A stretch of 64,000 nt of DNA from the NCBI RefSeq assembly GCF_018131105.1, contig NZ_JAFCJI010000001.1:496001-560000 (forward strand). Reading direction: 5' to 3'. The first letter of the stretch is position 1; the number at the start of each line of letters is the position of its first letter. Positions 17,579-26,343 of this stretch are shown one piece after another. A program made the position numbers and the translations under genes. The DNA comes from Bradyrhizobium manausense (lineage in GTDB: Bacteria > Pseudomonadota > Alphaproteobacteria > Rhizobiales > Xanthobacteraceae). The notes under the pieces are model-generated. The model was not told the origin of the DNA, did no database searches, and saw nothing but the letters and a program-made list of their open reading frames with translations.

Positions 17579-18434
17579 ACTCTCGCTGCCCGAAGAGGTC
17601 GAGCAGCCGGTGCGGCGCAGGCGCAGGCTCGGCTTCCTGTTCTGGTTCGCGATTTTCTGGATCTTGCTCGTCGTCGTGCTGGCGATGTTCGCGCCGATCC
17701 TGCCGCTGCAGAATCCGGTCGACATGGACATGCTGGAGCGCCGCGCCTGGTTCTCGTCCGAGCACTGGCTCGGCACCGACGGGCTCGGCCGCGACGAGCT
17801 GTCTCGCCTGATCTTTGGTGCGGGGGTGTCGCTGACGGTCGGCCTGTGCGCACCGATGATCGGCCTGACCATCGGTGGTGCGCTCGGACTGCTGGCCGGC
17901 TATTTCCGGGGCCGTTTCGAAACGCTGGTGGTCGGCAGCATGGACGTGCTGCTCGCCTTTCCGCCGCTGATCTTCGCCCTCGCCATCGTCGCCTATCTCG
18001 GCCAGTCCATTCCGAATCTCACCTTCATCCTCGGCTTCCTCGGCATTCCCGCCTTCATGCGGGTGTCGCGCGCGGCGACGCTGACGCTGGCACGGCGGGA
18101 ATTCGTGATCGCTGCCGAGGCGCTCGGCGCGAGCCATGCGCGGATCCTGCTGCGCGAGCTGTTGCCGAACGTATTCCTGCCGCTGTTCGCCTTCTTCCTG
18201 CTTGGCGTTGCCGTTACCATCGTGGTGGAGGGTTCGCTGTCGTTTCTCGGGCTCGGCGTTCCGCCGCCGATGGCGAGCTGGGGCAGCATGATCGGAGAGG
18301 GACGCGAAAGCCTCGAGATCGCGCCACGGCTCGCCTTCCTGCCGGCGGTTGCGATGTTCGTCACCGTGCTGGCCTTCAATCTGGTCGGTGACACGCTGCG
18401 GGCGATCACCGATCCGCGTCAGGGGGCCCTGTGA
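17565..18434 (+). CDS. Peptide-type ABC importer permease, DppC-like
   Basis: The 289-residue protein has the DppC/OppC layout: a short cytoplasmic N-terminus with a basic RRRRR run, one helix, the HWLGTDGLGRDELSRLIFGA motif that marks this family, and five more helices with an EAA loop (RREFVIAAEALGASHARIL). The ATG at 17565 lies inside the end of the DppB-like gene, and its stop overlaps the GTG of the next gene, so the genes are coupled. It forms the membrane channel with the DppB-like protein. Confidence 0.9.
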   Translation: MATLELSLPEEVEQPVRRRRRLGFLFWFAIFWILLVVVLAMFAPILPLQNPVDMDMLERRAWFSSEHWLGTDGLGRDELSRLIFGAGVSLTVGLCAPMIGLTIGGALGLLAGYFRGRFETLVVGSMDVLLAFPPLIFALAIVAYLGQSIPNLTFILGFLGIPAFMRVSRAATLTLARREFVIAAEALGASHARILLRELLPNVFLPLFAFFLLGVAVTIVVEGSLSFLGLGVPPPMASWGSMIGEGRESLEIAPRLAFLPAVAMFVTVLAFNLVGDTLRAITDPRQGAL

Positions 18435-19423
18435 GCGGGGTCTTGCTGTCCATCCGGGACGTCGCGGTCGACTTGCCGACGCCGCGCGGCAATCTGCGCG
18501 CCGTCGACCATGTCGATCTGTCGCTGGAGGCGGGCCGCACGCTCGGCATCGTCGGCGAGTCCGGTTGCGGCAAGACCATGCTGTCGCGCGCGATCCTGCA
18601 ACTGCTGCCGAAGAAGGCGAAGCTCACGGGACGCGTGATGTTCGACGGCCAGGATCTGGCGCAGCTTGCGCCCGAAGGCCTGCGGCGTCTGCGCGCCCGC
18701 GACCTCGCGGTCGTGTTCCAGGATCCCATGACCTCGCTGAACCCGGTGCTGACGATCGGCACGCAGTTGATGGAGACGATCCAGGAACACCTTGAGCTCG
18801 ACGCGTCGGCCGCGAAGAAGCGCAGCATCGAGCTGCTGACGGCCGTCGGCATTCCGGCGCCGGAGCAGCGGCTTGCGCAGTATCCGCATCAATGTTCCGG
18901 CGGCATGCGCCAGCGCATCGCGATTGCGATCGCGCTGTCCTGCGAACCGAAACTGCTGATCGCGGACGAGCCGACCACGGCGCTCGACGTCACCATCCAG
19001 GCGCAGATTCTCGATCTCTTGGCGCGCGAGCAGCGCCGACGCCATATGGCGATGATCATCATCACCCACGATCTCGGCGTGGTCGCCGGCCGTGCCGACG
19101 AGGTTGCGGTGATGTATGCGGGCAGGGTGGTGGAACGCGCGCCGACGCAGGCATTGTTCAAGCACATGCACATGCCCTACACCGAGGCACTGCTGGCCGC
19201 GATTCCCAAGCTGGACGCGGCGCCGCATACGCCGCTGCCTGCCATCTCCGGCCGCCCGCCCGATCCGACCCGGCCGCTCAAGGGCTGCTCCTTCGCGCCG
19301 CGCTGCCGCTATGCCACCAATCGCTGCCACGAGGCCAAGCCCGAGCTGAAGAGCGCCGAGATGCCCGATCATCTCTATGCCTGCTTCCACCCGATCCAGA
19401 TGGCGGAAGGAATTGGCGCGTGA
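18431..19423 (+). CDS. Peptide-type ABC importer ATPase, DppD-like
   Basis: This 330-residue ATPase has Walker A GESGCGKT, the Q-loop [12 protein letters not shown], the signature CSGGMRQRI, Walker [13 protein letters not shown] and the C-terminal oligopeptide/dipeptide extension with [14 protein letters not shown]. The four cysteines of that extension may bind an iron-sulfur cluster, as reported for DppD-type proteins. The start is GTG 18431, overlapping the previous stop by four bases. It works as a pair with the DppF-like ATPase encoded next. Confidence 0.9.
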   Translation: MSGVLLSIRDVAVDLPTPRGNLRAVDHVDLSLEAGRTLGIVGESGCGKTMLSRAILQLLPKKAKLTGRVMFDGQDLAQLAPEGLRRLRARDLAVVFQDPMTSLNPVLTIGTQLMETIQEHLELDASAAKKRSIELLTAVGIPAPEQRLAQYPHQCSGGMRQRIAIAIALSCEPKLLIADEPTTALDVTIQAQILDLLAREQRRRHMAMIIITHDLGVVAGRADEVAVMYAGRVVERAPTQALFKHMHMPYTEALLAAIPKLDAAPHTPLPAISGRPPDPTRPLKGCSFAPRCRYATNRCHEAKPELKSAEMPDHLYACFHPIQMAEGIGA

Positions 19424-20391
19424 TGCAATTGGCCGTGCGCGAAGAGCCGCTCCTGAGCGTCGACAATCTCGTTGTCGAATACGGTCTCGGCAACAAGACG
19501 GTGCACGCCGTCTCGGGCGTCAGCCTGCATGTCGCGCGCGGCGAGACGCTGGGGCTGGTCGGCGAGTCCGGCTGCGGCAAGTCGACGCTGGGACGCGCAG
19601 TGCTGCAATTGCGCCGCGCCACATCCGGCCGCGTGCTGTTCGACGGTGAAGATCTCACCGCGATGGAAGGGGATGCGCTGCGCAAGATGCGCCGCCGCGT
19701 GCAGCTGATTTTCCAGGACCCGATCGCCTCGCTCAATCCGCGCCGCCGCATCGGCGACATCGTCGCCGAGCCGCTGATCATCGCCGGCGTCAAGGATGCC
19801 GCCGAGCGCAAGCGCAGGGTTCACGATGTGCTGTCCGCGGTCGGGCTCGATCCTGATCTCGTCTCGGGTCGGTTGCCGCATGAATTCTCCGGCGGCCAGT
19901 GCCAGCGCATCTGCATCGCGCGGTCGCTGGTGCTCAACCCGGAATTCATTGTCTGCGACGAGCCGGTCTCGGCGCTCGACGTCTCCATCCGCGCCCAGAT
20001 CCTCAATTTGCTGGAGGAGATGAAGGCGCGCTTCGGCTTGACGCTGCTGTTCATCGCGCATGACCTTGCCGTGGTCAAAGCCGTCAGCGACCGCGTCGCA
20101 GTGATGTATCTCGGCCGGCTCTGCGAGGTCGGTCCATCTGAGCAATTGTTCGCAAATCCCGCGCACCCCTATACCGGGCTGCTGTTGCAGGCGATCCCGG
20201 TGCCTGATCCGGACGTGCGTCCCGCCGAGAGCGTGGCGACCGGCGAGCCGCCATCGCCGATTGCGCCGCCATCCGGCTGCCGCTTCCGCACCCGCTGTCC
20301 GCGCGCCGACCAGCGATGCAGCGCGGAGATGCCGGAGTTGCGCGAGGTCGCGCCCGCGCAGTTCGTGGCTTGCCACCATCCGCTGGCCTGA
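19423..20391 (+). CDS. Peptide-type ABC importer ATPase, DppF-like
   Basis: The 322-residue ATPase has Walker A GESGCGKS, the Q-loop IFQDPIASLNPRRRI, the signature FSGGQCQRI and Walker B FIVCDEPVSALD. Its C-terminal cysteine extension ends with CRFRTRCPRADQRC. Its ATG shares one base with the stop of the DppD-like gene (19423). This closes a five-gene importer (binding protein, two permeases, two ATPases). A zinc alcohol dehydrogenase follows after 80 bases and could be part of the same metabolic unit. Confidence 0.9.
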   Translation: MQLAVREEPLLSVDNLVVEYGLGNKTVHAVSGVSLHVARGETLGLVGESGCGKSTLGRAVLQLRRATSGRVLFDGEDLTAMEGDALRKMRRRVQLIFQDPIASLNPRRRIGDIVAEPLIIAGVKDAAERKRRVHDVLSAVGLDPDLVSGRLPHEFSGGQCQRICIARSLVLNPEFIVCDEPVSALDVSIRAQILNLLEEMKARFGLTLLFIAHDLAVVKAVSDRVAVMYLGRLCEVGPSEQLFANPAHPYTGLLLQAIPVPDPDVRPAESVATGEPPSPIAPPSGCRFRTRCPRADQRCSAEMPELREVAPAQFVACHHPLA

Positions 20392-20471
20392 ACTAAGACC
20401 GGTCCCGGGTTTGTCTCGCCCCGCCGTCCATGGCATGGTGGGGCGACGACAAGTATGCTTGGAGGACGCTG

Positions 20472-21539
20472 ATGAAGAGTTTCAAGGTCGCCGATTTCAA
20501 GGCGCCGCTGCAGGAGTTCGACGAGGCGACGCCGCAGCCATCAGGTACGCAAGTGCTGATCAAGGTGAAGGCCGCCGGTGTCTGCCACAGCGATCTCCAC
20601 ATCTGGGAAGGCGGCTACGATCTCGGCCATGGCCGCAAGCCGCTGTCGCTGAAAGACCGTGGCATCAAGCTGCCGCTGACCATGGGCCATGAGACCGTAG
20701 GCGAAGTTCTCGCCTTCGGTCCAGACGTGAAGCCGGGCGACCAGGGTGATCTCAAGCCCGGAGATACCGGCCTCGTCTATCCCTGGATCGGCTGCGGAAA
20801 GTGCGCTGTTTGCGTTGCCGGTGACGAGAACATGTGCGCGACGCCGCGCTCGCTCGGCGTCTATTGCGATGGCGGCTATTCCGACCACATGCTGGTGCCG
20901 CATCCGCGCTACCTGCTCAACTTGAAGGGTCTCGATCCCGCCACGACCGCGCCCTACGCCTGCTCGGGAGTCACGACCTACAGTGCGCTGAAGAAGGTCG
21001 AGCAACATTTTGATGCGCCGATCGTGATGTTCGGCGCCGGCGGCCTCGGGCTGATGGCGCTGTCGCTGCTCAAAGCGATGGGCGGCAAGGGTGCGATCAT
21101 GCTCGATATCGATGCGAAGAAGCGCGAAGCCGCTGAGAAGGCTGGTGCGCTCGCGACTATCGATCCAAAGGCACCGGATGCGCTGGAGCAGCTCGCCAAG
21201 AAAGCGGGCGGTCCGATCCGCGCGGTAATCGACCTCGTCGGCAACGCCGCGACGACGCAGCTCGGGTTTGATTGCCTGGCCAAGGGGGGCAAGCTCGTCA
21301 TCGTCGGCCTGTTCGGCGGCGGGGCGACCTGGGCGTTGCCGCTGATCCCGATCAAGGCCGTGACGATCCAGGGCAGCTATGTCGGCAATTTGCGCGAGAC
21401 GCAGGAACTGCTCGACCTCGTGCGTGCCAAGAACATCGCGCCGATCCCGGTGACGAAGGCGCCGCTCAACAAGGCCAACGACGCGCTGGTGCAATTGCAG
21501 CAGGGCGCAGTGGTCGGGCGCACGGTCCTGACGCCGTAG
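20472..21539 (+). CDS. Zinc-dependent alcohol dehydrogenase (MDR family)
   Basis: The 355-residue medium-chain dehydrogenase has the catalytic zinc ligands Cys38 (GVCHSD) and His72-Glu73 (GHE), and a complete structural zinc site at Cys108, Cys111, Cys114 and Cys122. The Rossmann fold carries GAGGLG. It oxidises an alcohol or reduces an aldehyde with NAD(P). GGAGG before ATG 20472 decides the start over an ATG at 20430. It follows the peptide-type importer by 80 bases and precedes the isopropylmalate dehydrogenase-like gene, with a palindromic repeat between them. Confidence 0.88.
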   Translation: MKSFKVADFKAPLQEFDEATPQPSGTQVLIKVKAAGVCHSDLHIWEGGYDLGHGRKPLSLKDRGIKLPLTMGHETVGEVLAFGPDVKPGDQGDLKPGDTGLVYPWIGCGKCAVCVAGDENMCATPRSLGVYCDGGYSDHMLVPHPRYLLNLKGLDPATTAPYACSGVTTYSALKKVEQHFDAPIVMFGAGGLGLMALSLLKAMGGKGAIMLDIDAKKREAAEKAGALATIDPKAPDALEQLAKKAGGPIRAVIDLVGNAATTQLGFDCLAKGGKLVIVGLFGGGATWALPLIPIKAVTIQGSYVGNLRETQELLDLVRAKNIAPIPVTKAPLNKANDALVQLQQGAVVGRTVLTP

Positions 21540-21557
21540 TTCGACGCTCTCACCTCC

Positions 21558-21644
21558 GTCATTGCGAGGAGCGAAGCGACGAAGCAATCCAGAGTGCTTC
21601 TACAGATACAGTTCTGGATTGCTTCGCTTCGCTCGCAATGACGA
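21558..21644. repeat. Palindromic intergenic repeat (CGTCATTGCGAG family), copy 1
   Basis: An 87-base inverted repeat begins CGTCATTGCGAGGAGCG and ends with the complementary CGCTCGCAATGACG; the arms also share GAAGCAATCCAGA and TCTGGATTGC. Nearly the same element occurs at 23669-23734 and 57513-57599. It sits between two same-strand genes, where the RNA would fold into a long hairpin. Confidence 0.85.
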
Positions 21645-21675
21645 CCTGGCCAGCTCCTTCCTCGAGGCCCTCTGA

Positions 21676-22755
21676 ATGTCCGCAAATAACGCCTTCCACA
21701 TTGCCGTGCTCGCCGGTGACGGCATCGGCCCCGAAGTCATGGCGCCCGCACTCGAGGTGTTGCGCAAGATCGAGGCGAAGTCCGGCTTGCGCTTCCGCTT
21801 CACCGAGGCGCCCGCCGGTGCCACCAATTATCTCGCCACCGGCAAGTCGATGCCTGAGAGCACCATCAAGCTGTGCGAGGAGGCCGACGCAATCCTGCTC
21901 GGCGCCTGCGGCCTGCCGTCGGTGCGCTACCCCGACAACACCGAGATCGCGCCGCAGATAGAGCTGCGCTTCATCTTCGATCTGTACGCCGGGGTACGCC
22001 CGGCGCGCCTCATCCCGGGCGTGCCGAGCCCGATCGTCGGCGCCGACATGCGCGGCATCGATCTCGTGGTGATCCGCGAATCCACCGAGGGCCTGTTCGC
22101 CTCGATGGGCAAGGGCGTCGTCACCCACGAGGATGCGCGTGAGACCATGGTGATCACCCGCAAGACCTCTGAGCGCCTGTTCGACTTCTCGTTTCGTCTC
22201 GCCGAGCGGCGCAAGGCGCGCGGCAAGCCGGGCACGCTTGCCTGCGTCGACAAGGCGAACGTGTTCAAGGCGTTTGCGTTCTTCCGCAGCATTTTTGACG
22301 AGATCGCGAAGAAGCATCCCGAGGTGAAGACCGATCGGCTTTATGTCGATGCCTGCTCGGCCATGCTGGTCAAGCGTCCCTGGGATTTCGACGTGATGGT
22401 GATGGAGAACATGTTCGGCGATATCGTCTCCGACATCACCGCCAGCCTGATCGGCGGCCTCGGCATGGCGCCGTCGGCCGACATCGGCGACAAATATGCC
22501 GTGTTCCAGCCGTGCCATGGCACCGCGCCCGATATCATGGGACAGGGCAAGGCCAATCCCACCGGCATGATCCTGTCGGCGGCGATGATGCTGGACTGGC
22601 TCGCCGACAAGCACGGCCTTGAGAGTGCCGCTGAAGCGGGCGAACAGATCGAGCGCGCGGTGGATCAGGTCTATGCCGGCGGTCTCAAGCCGATGGAATT
22701 CGGCGGCAGCAATGGAACGGCTGATATCACGAAAGCGGTGCTCGGGGCGCTGTAG
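21676..22755 (+). CDS. Isocitrate/isopropylmalate dehydrogenase family (tartrate dehydrogenase-like)
   Basis: The 359-residue protein is a beta-decarboxylating dehydrogenase. It opens with IAVLAGDGIGPEVM, carries the substrate arginines in LYAGVRPARL, RESTEGL in place of the IPMDH substrate loop, the metal aspartates in DIVSDITASLIGG, and the NAD site CHGTAPDIMGQGKANPTG. Leucine biosynthesis enzymes usually have a different substrate helix. The RESTEGL loop and the lack of leu genes nearby point to a tartrate/malate or other 2-hydroxyacid role. A strong ribosome site is not visible before ATG 21676. Confidence 0.82.
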   Translation: MSANNAFHIAVLAGDGIGPEVMAPALEVLRKIEAKSGLRFRFTEAPAGATNYLATGKSMPESTIKLCEEADAILLGACGLPSVRYPDNTEIAPQIELRFIFDLYAGVRPARLIPGVPSPIVGADMRGIDLVVIRESTEGLFASMGKGVVTHEDARETMVITRKTSERLFDFSFRLAERRKARGKPGTLACVDKANVFKAFAFFRSIFDEIAKKHPEVKTDRLYVDACSAMLVKRPWDFDVMVMENMFGDIVSDITASLIGGLGMAPSADIGDKYAVFQPCHGTAPDIMGQGKANPTGMILSAAMMLDWLADKHGLESAAEAGEQIERAVDQVYAGGLKPMEFGGSNGTADITKAVLGAL

Positions 22756-22790
22756 GCACCGGAGGCCGATGTTGGAGGAACTGGACGTTG

Positions 22791-23189
22791 ATGGGCAATC
22801 CGGTCCCCGAACATTATCGACACCTCCGGACCTTTGCCTTCGGCGACAGTCCCGCGCTCGCAGATGAATTGCTTGATCTCGTCGTCAAGGGTGTCAAGAC
22901 CGCGACGTGCAGCACGGAAGACGAACCAAACACGTCGACTCCCGGTGAGCGCTGGGTCGTGCTCGACGGGCGGGGGCAACCGCGCTGCGTCATTGAAACC
23001 ATCGAGGTCACCTATCGGCGCTTCCATGACGTCGATGCCGCCTTTGCCTGCGACGAGGGGGAGGGCGATCGAAGCCTCGCCCATTGGCGCAGCGCCCATC
23101 GGTCCTATTTCGGTCGGCTGGGACGGTTCAGCGAAGACATGATGCTGATGTGCGAACGCTTTCGCCTGATCGAGGTTTTCGACGACTGA
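22791..23189 (+). CDS. ASCH domain protein
   Basis: The 132-residue protein matches the ASCH fold as seen in COG4405-type proteins: FGDSPALADELLDLVVKGVKTATCS near the N-terminus (quoted in part), then GERWVVLDGRGQPRCVIET and a C-terminal RSAHRSYFGRLGRFSEDMML-like helix. ASCH domains resemble PUA RNA-binding domains, and some related proteins are amidohydrolases of modified cytidine. The function here is unknown. GGAGGA lies 11 bases before ATG 22791; TTG 22788 is an alternative. It follows the dehydrogenase by 35 bases. Confidence 0.75.
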   Translation: MGNPVPEHYRHLRTFAFGDSPALADELLDLVVKGVKTATCSTEDEPNTSTPGERWVVLDGRGQPRCVIETIEVTYRRFHDVDAAFACDEGEGDRSLAHWRSAHRSYFGRLGRFSEDMMLMCERFRLIEVFDD

Positions 23190-23210
23190 CGGCTTGCATG
23201 GCCTTGCAAG

Positions 23211-23233
23211 AAAAAGGGGCCTTGCGGCCCCTT
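23211..23233 (-). terminator. Rho-independent terminator for the small exported protein gene
   Basis: The hairpin GGGGCC-TTGC-GGCCCC has a run of five A on its left side. This gives a T tract when read on the minus strand, just past the stop of the small exported protein gene at 23240. It also lies after the plus-strand ASCH gene and could act both ways. Confidence 0.7.
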
Positions 23234-23239
23234 CGTCAT

Positions 23240-23527
23240 TTACCAGCGGTGCCAGTGACGATGGCCCCAGCCCCATCGACGCGGGCCGTAACCATAGAAA
23301 CGCCGCGGGCCGCCATAATAGCCGTAGGCTCCGTAAAAATTGGGGCGCCGCCAGCAGCGGCCCCAGGCATTGCAGACAAGCCGCACCTGATCGACATTCG
23401 CCGCCGGGCCGCTTGCGACCTTGTCGGCTTGCGGAATTCCGTTCGGCATCGCCGCCAGCGCTTGTCCCGACGCCAGCGCGGCGCTGCCGAGCGCAGCCAG
23501 ACCAAGAACAGCAAATTTGAGTTTCAT
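23240..23527 (-). CDS. Small exported protein with Gly/Tyr/Trp/His-rich tail
   Basis: The 95-residue product begins with a clear signal peptide ending near GQALAA (residue 26). A short linker leads to a two-cysteine motif, CNAWGRCWRRPN, followed by about 30 residues made almost only of Gly, Tyr, Arg, Trp and His (FYGAYGYYGGPRRFYGYG and on). The motif resembles the prefix-to-repeat pattern seen in small secreted Bradyrhizobium proteins of the GCG/CRPN kind; this is a resemblance I recall, not a search result. ATG 23525-23527 is chosen because AGGGAGATCG lies upstream. Its function is unknown. Confidence 0.65.
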   Translation of the reverse strand: MKLKFAVLGLAALGSAALASGQALAAMPNGIPQADKVASGPAANVDQVRLVCNAWGRCWRRPNFYGAYGYYGGPRRFYGYGPRRWGWGHRHWHRW

Positions 23528-23668
23528 CACGATCTCCCTCATTGGTGGCGGGAGAACTTGCCGCAGATCAATTGGTTGCTATCGCAGCGCAAGACGGCGA
23601 GGAATTTAATCTTCCTGAATGAAGGTTCAGATTGGCCAGGGGTTCCAGGCGTTCCGCTCTCTCCGCAT

Positions 23669-23734
23669 CGTCATTGTGAGCGAAGCGAAGCAATCCAGAC
23701 TGTCGACGTGGACTGCTTCGACCTCGCAATGACG
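23669..23734. repeat. Palindromic intergenic repeat (CGTCATTGCGAG family), copy 2
   Basis: A 66-base copy of the element at 21558: CGTCATTGTGAGCGAAGCG on one side and CCTCGCAATGACG on the other, with the internal GAAGCAATCCAGA motif preserved. It lies between the small exported protein gene and the convergent-facing end of the enoyl-CoA hydratase gene. Confidence 0.8.
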
Positions 23735-23768
23735 CGGTGAGAGATGTGCGCTCATAACGACGGAAGAT

Positions 23769-24584
23769 TCACTTCCCCTGGAACTGCGGCTTGCGCTTTT
23801 CCATGAACGCCTGCCGGCCTTCGCGAAAATCCGCGCTGTCCATGCAGGCCGTGCCGATTGCCCTGATCGCGTCCATGTCGCGGGCGCTCTCGTCCTTGAG
23901 AACTTCGGCGATGGTGATCTTTGCGGCCTTGATCGCGAGCGGCGCGTTGTGTGAGATCGTCTCGGCAATCGCCATGGTCTCGCCCCAGAGCTGGTTGTCC
24001 GGGATCACGCGCTCGACGAGGCCGATGCGCAGCGCCTCCGTGGAATCGATGCGCATGCCCGTGTACATCAGAAGCCGGGCCCAGGACGGGCCGACCAGCG
24101 ACACCAGGTGCCGCAAGCCGTCAAAGCCATAGGCGATGCCGAGCTTCGCTGCGGGAATGCCGAACTGGCTGTCATGTGCGGCGATCCTGATGTCGGCGAG
24201 CATCGCGACCTGCATGCCGCCGCCGAGGCAAAAGCCCTGGATGCAGGCGATGGTCGGCTTCGGGTAATCGGCGAGCAGCGCGCGCTGGGCGGCGCTGCGC
24301 CTGCTGTATTCCTCGGACGCCGCCGCGTTGTGCCTGACTTTCTCGAACTGGCTGATGTCGGCGCCCGAGACGAACGCCTTGCCGCCGGCGCCGCGCATGA
24401 TCACGACGCGCACCGTGTCATCGTCGCGCAAGGCCGTCAGCGCCTCGCCAAATCCCTCCCACATCTCCAGCGACATCGCGTTGCGCTTGTCGGGATTGTT
24501 GAAGGTGATCACGCCGACGCCGTCGGTGATCTGCTTGAGGATCTTGCCGCCCGCGTAGGGAGTTTCTTGGGAAAGATCAGGCAT
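23769..24584 (-). CDS. Enoyl-CoA hydratase/isomerase family protein
   Basis: The 271-residue crotonase-fold protein has the CoA/oxyanion segment GAGGKAFVSGADISQFE, the second oxyanion loop CLGGGMQVAMLADIRIA and a glutamate in RIGLVERVIPD near the active site. It hydrates or isomerises an acyl-CoA in fatty acid or aromatic degradation. The glutamate equivalent to Glu144 of rat crotonase is not obvious in the first loop (GIPAAKLGIAYGFDG), so isomerase or another activity is possible. No acyl-CoA partner genes are adjacent. Confidence 0.82.
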   Translation of the reverse strand: MPDLSQETPYAGGKILKQITDGVGVITFNNPDKRNAMSLEMWEGFGEALTALRDDDTVRVVIMRGAGGKAFVSGADISQFEKVRHNAAASEEYSRRSAAQRALLADYPKPTIACIQGFCLGGGMQVAMLADIRIAAHDSQFGIPAAKLGIAYGFDGLRHLVSLVGPSWARLLMYTGMRIDSTEALRIGLVERVIPDNQLWGETMAIAETISHNAPLAIKAAKITIAEVLKDESARDMDAIRAIGTACMDSADFREGRQAFMEKRKPQFQGK

Positions 24585-24692
24585 CGCGCGCTCGCTTGTC
24601 GTTGACGACGCGCAATGTGCGGCTTTGGCGAGGCCTGGGTCAACCGCGGCAGGGGATGCAGCTCTGCATCCACCCGTGCCGCGATTGCATGC

Positions 24693-26051
24693 CTACTGCG
24701 CCATGTGTGCGGTCAGCGGATGATTGCCCGCATTGCTGAAGAACGCCGCCTCTTCGGCGGTCGCCTCCAGCAATTGCTCGTCCTGGTTATAGACGTCGGT
24801 GCGGAACTGGACGGTCTGGTCCTTGGTCATCCACGCCGTGAGATAGATCCAGGCCACCGGCACCTTCCTGGCCATGGGGACTTCGAGGTGCTGCCCGGTG
24901 GCGATCTCCGCGTCGATCGCGACGCGCGTCCATTTCGGCTGGTCCTTGAGCAGCCAGGCGGCGAGATCGCGGACATTGTCGACGCGGGAGCAGCCGTGGG
25001 AATCGAAGCGATAGTCGTCGCTGAACAGATTGCGCTGGTTGGTGTCGTGCATGTAAACCGAATAGGAGTTCGGCATGTCGATCTTCACCGCGCCGAGCGC
25101 GTTGAACGTGCCGTTCTGCTGGCGCACGGTGAAGTTCGGCGCGTGCGTGCCCGACCAGTCGACCGAATGTGGATCGATCGGATTGTCGTGAGCATCGAGC
25201 ACCTCCATGTGCATGCGCGACAGATAGGTCGGATCCTTGCGCATATGCGCGGAGATCTCGGTCCTGGCGATCGAGGACGGTACGGTCCAGGTCGGGTTGA
25301 GCACGACGCCGGTGATCTGGGCCGTCAGCGTCGGCGAGGGCTTTTCGGTCTTGCCGACGATGACGCGATAGCGCCGCACCACCACGTCGTTCTCGACCGC
25401 CTCGGCGAAGGCGGCGGGAATATTGACCACGACATAGCGCTGGCCGAAGCTGAAATTGGTGTTCTCGAGCCGCTCGAGCGAGGCTTCGAGCTGGCGGATG
25501 CGTTTCTGCACCGGGACGTTCATCGCGGCGAGCGTGCGGGGTGTCATCATGCCGGTGGGGGCGAGGCCGTGACGGGCCTGGAAGCGCTTCACGCCATCAG
25601 CGAGATCCTGGTCGAAGGCACCGCTCGCCTTGTCGGCGGCGAGATCGCCGGAGAGGATCAGCCGCTTGCGGAGGAGGGCGTCACTGGCGCCCTGGACGCC
25701 GAGCGTGAATTTGGCGTCGGCGGGGATGGTCGGCCAGCCGCCGCGCACCGCGAGATCGGAATAGCTCAGCGCCGCGTCCTTGATCCGCTGCGCGGTGCCC
25801 TCGTCGAAGGTCGGCTCATGCGTCAGCGCGAGCGCTGCGGCTGAGCGGCTCTCGGCGGTCGACGCCGGGGCTGCTGCTGCTTTGGGGGCGGCGGAGTGGG
25901 CCGGGTTGGCAGCCGAAGGCAACGTGCCTGATGGAGCGGCGGGCGAGGCATTGGTCCTGGGGCCGGCCTGGCCCGTCGTCTCGGTCTGCGCGAGCGCGGA
26001 GGCGCTGGCGAGGAGGCCGATGACAATGATCACGGCATGACGTTTCGACAT
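24693..26051 (-). CDS. L,D-transpeptidase with peptidoglycan-binding domain (YcbB type)
   Basis: The 452-residue protein has a signal peptide (MSKRHAVIIVIGLLASASAL, cut after ALAQ), an Ala/Pro/Thr-rich linker to about residue 80, a peptidoglycan-binding domain (about 110-200, FDQDLADGVKRFQARHGL) and a YkuD catalytic domain. The active-site motif is SHGCSRVDN with Cys354. It should form 3-3 cross-links or attach proteins to peptidoglycan in the periplasm. ATG 26049-26051 is chosen for the signal peptide and a GGGGAAG site nine bases upstream. ATG 26069 in frame is possible too and also has an AAGGGG site. Confidence 0.88.
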   Translation of the reverse strand: MSKRHAVIIVIGLLASASALAQTETTGQAGPRTNASPAAPSGTLPSAANPAHSAAPKAAAAPASTAESRSAAALALTHEPTFDEGTAQRIKDAALSYSDLAVRGGWPTIPADAKFTLGVQGASDALLRKRLILSGDLAADKASGAFDQDLADGVKRFQARHGLAPTGMMTPRTLAAMNVPVQKRIRQLEASLERLENTNFSFGQRYVVVNIPAAFAEAVENDVVVRRYRVIVGKTEKPSPTLTAQITGVVLNPTWTVPSSIARTEISAHMRKDPTYLSRMHMEVLDAHDNPIDPHSVDWSGTHAPNFTVRQQNGTFNALGAVKIDMPNSYSVYMHDTNQRNLFSDDYRFDSHGCSRVDNVRDLAAWLLKDQPKWTRVAIDAEIATGQHLEVPMARKVPVAWIYLTAWMTKDQTVQFRTDVYNQDEQLLEATAEEAAFFSNAGNHPLTAHMAQ

Positions 26052-26196
26052 CTGCTTGGTCTTCCCCATGAGCCCCTTAAGCGCGGCGCGTCGAGCCCCG
26101 GCGTTGCACCGGGGCCCTCGATTAGGTCGCAGCAAGGTTGGGACCGGTTCGCGACATCGGCGATGAATGGCCGCCGGATGCTCAAAAAACACAAAG

Positions 26197-26220
26197 AAAA
26201 AGGGGCGGCCAGGCCGCCCC
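26197..26220 (-). terminator. Rho-independent terminator after the XRE regulator gene
   Basis: The palindrome GGGGCGGCC-A-GGCCGCCCC is flanked on its left by a run of A. On the minus strand this is a GC-rich hairpin followed by a T run. It lies about 120 bases after the stop of the XRE gene at 26344 and upstream of the L,D-transpeptidase gene. Confidence 0.7.
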
Positions 26221-26343
26221 GAAAAGCCGTGACCGCGCGCGGATGGCGCGCAGGCTCAAATCGGATCCGTCAGGTCCCGCCCAATCCGCCCACGCGGCGC
26301 GGCGGATTGAACATCGGCCGTGAAGGCCAGACCGTCGACCGGC

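Noticed and set aside
15035..17872. A 945-codon open frame on the minus strand
   Set aside because: It is antisense to the binding protein and permease genes of the importer. Its composition (Arg, Gln, His, Asp) is typical of codon-shadow frames.
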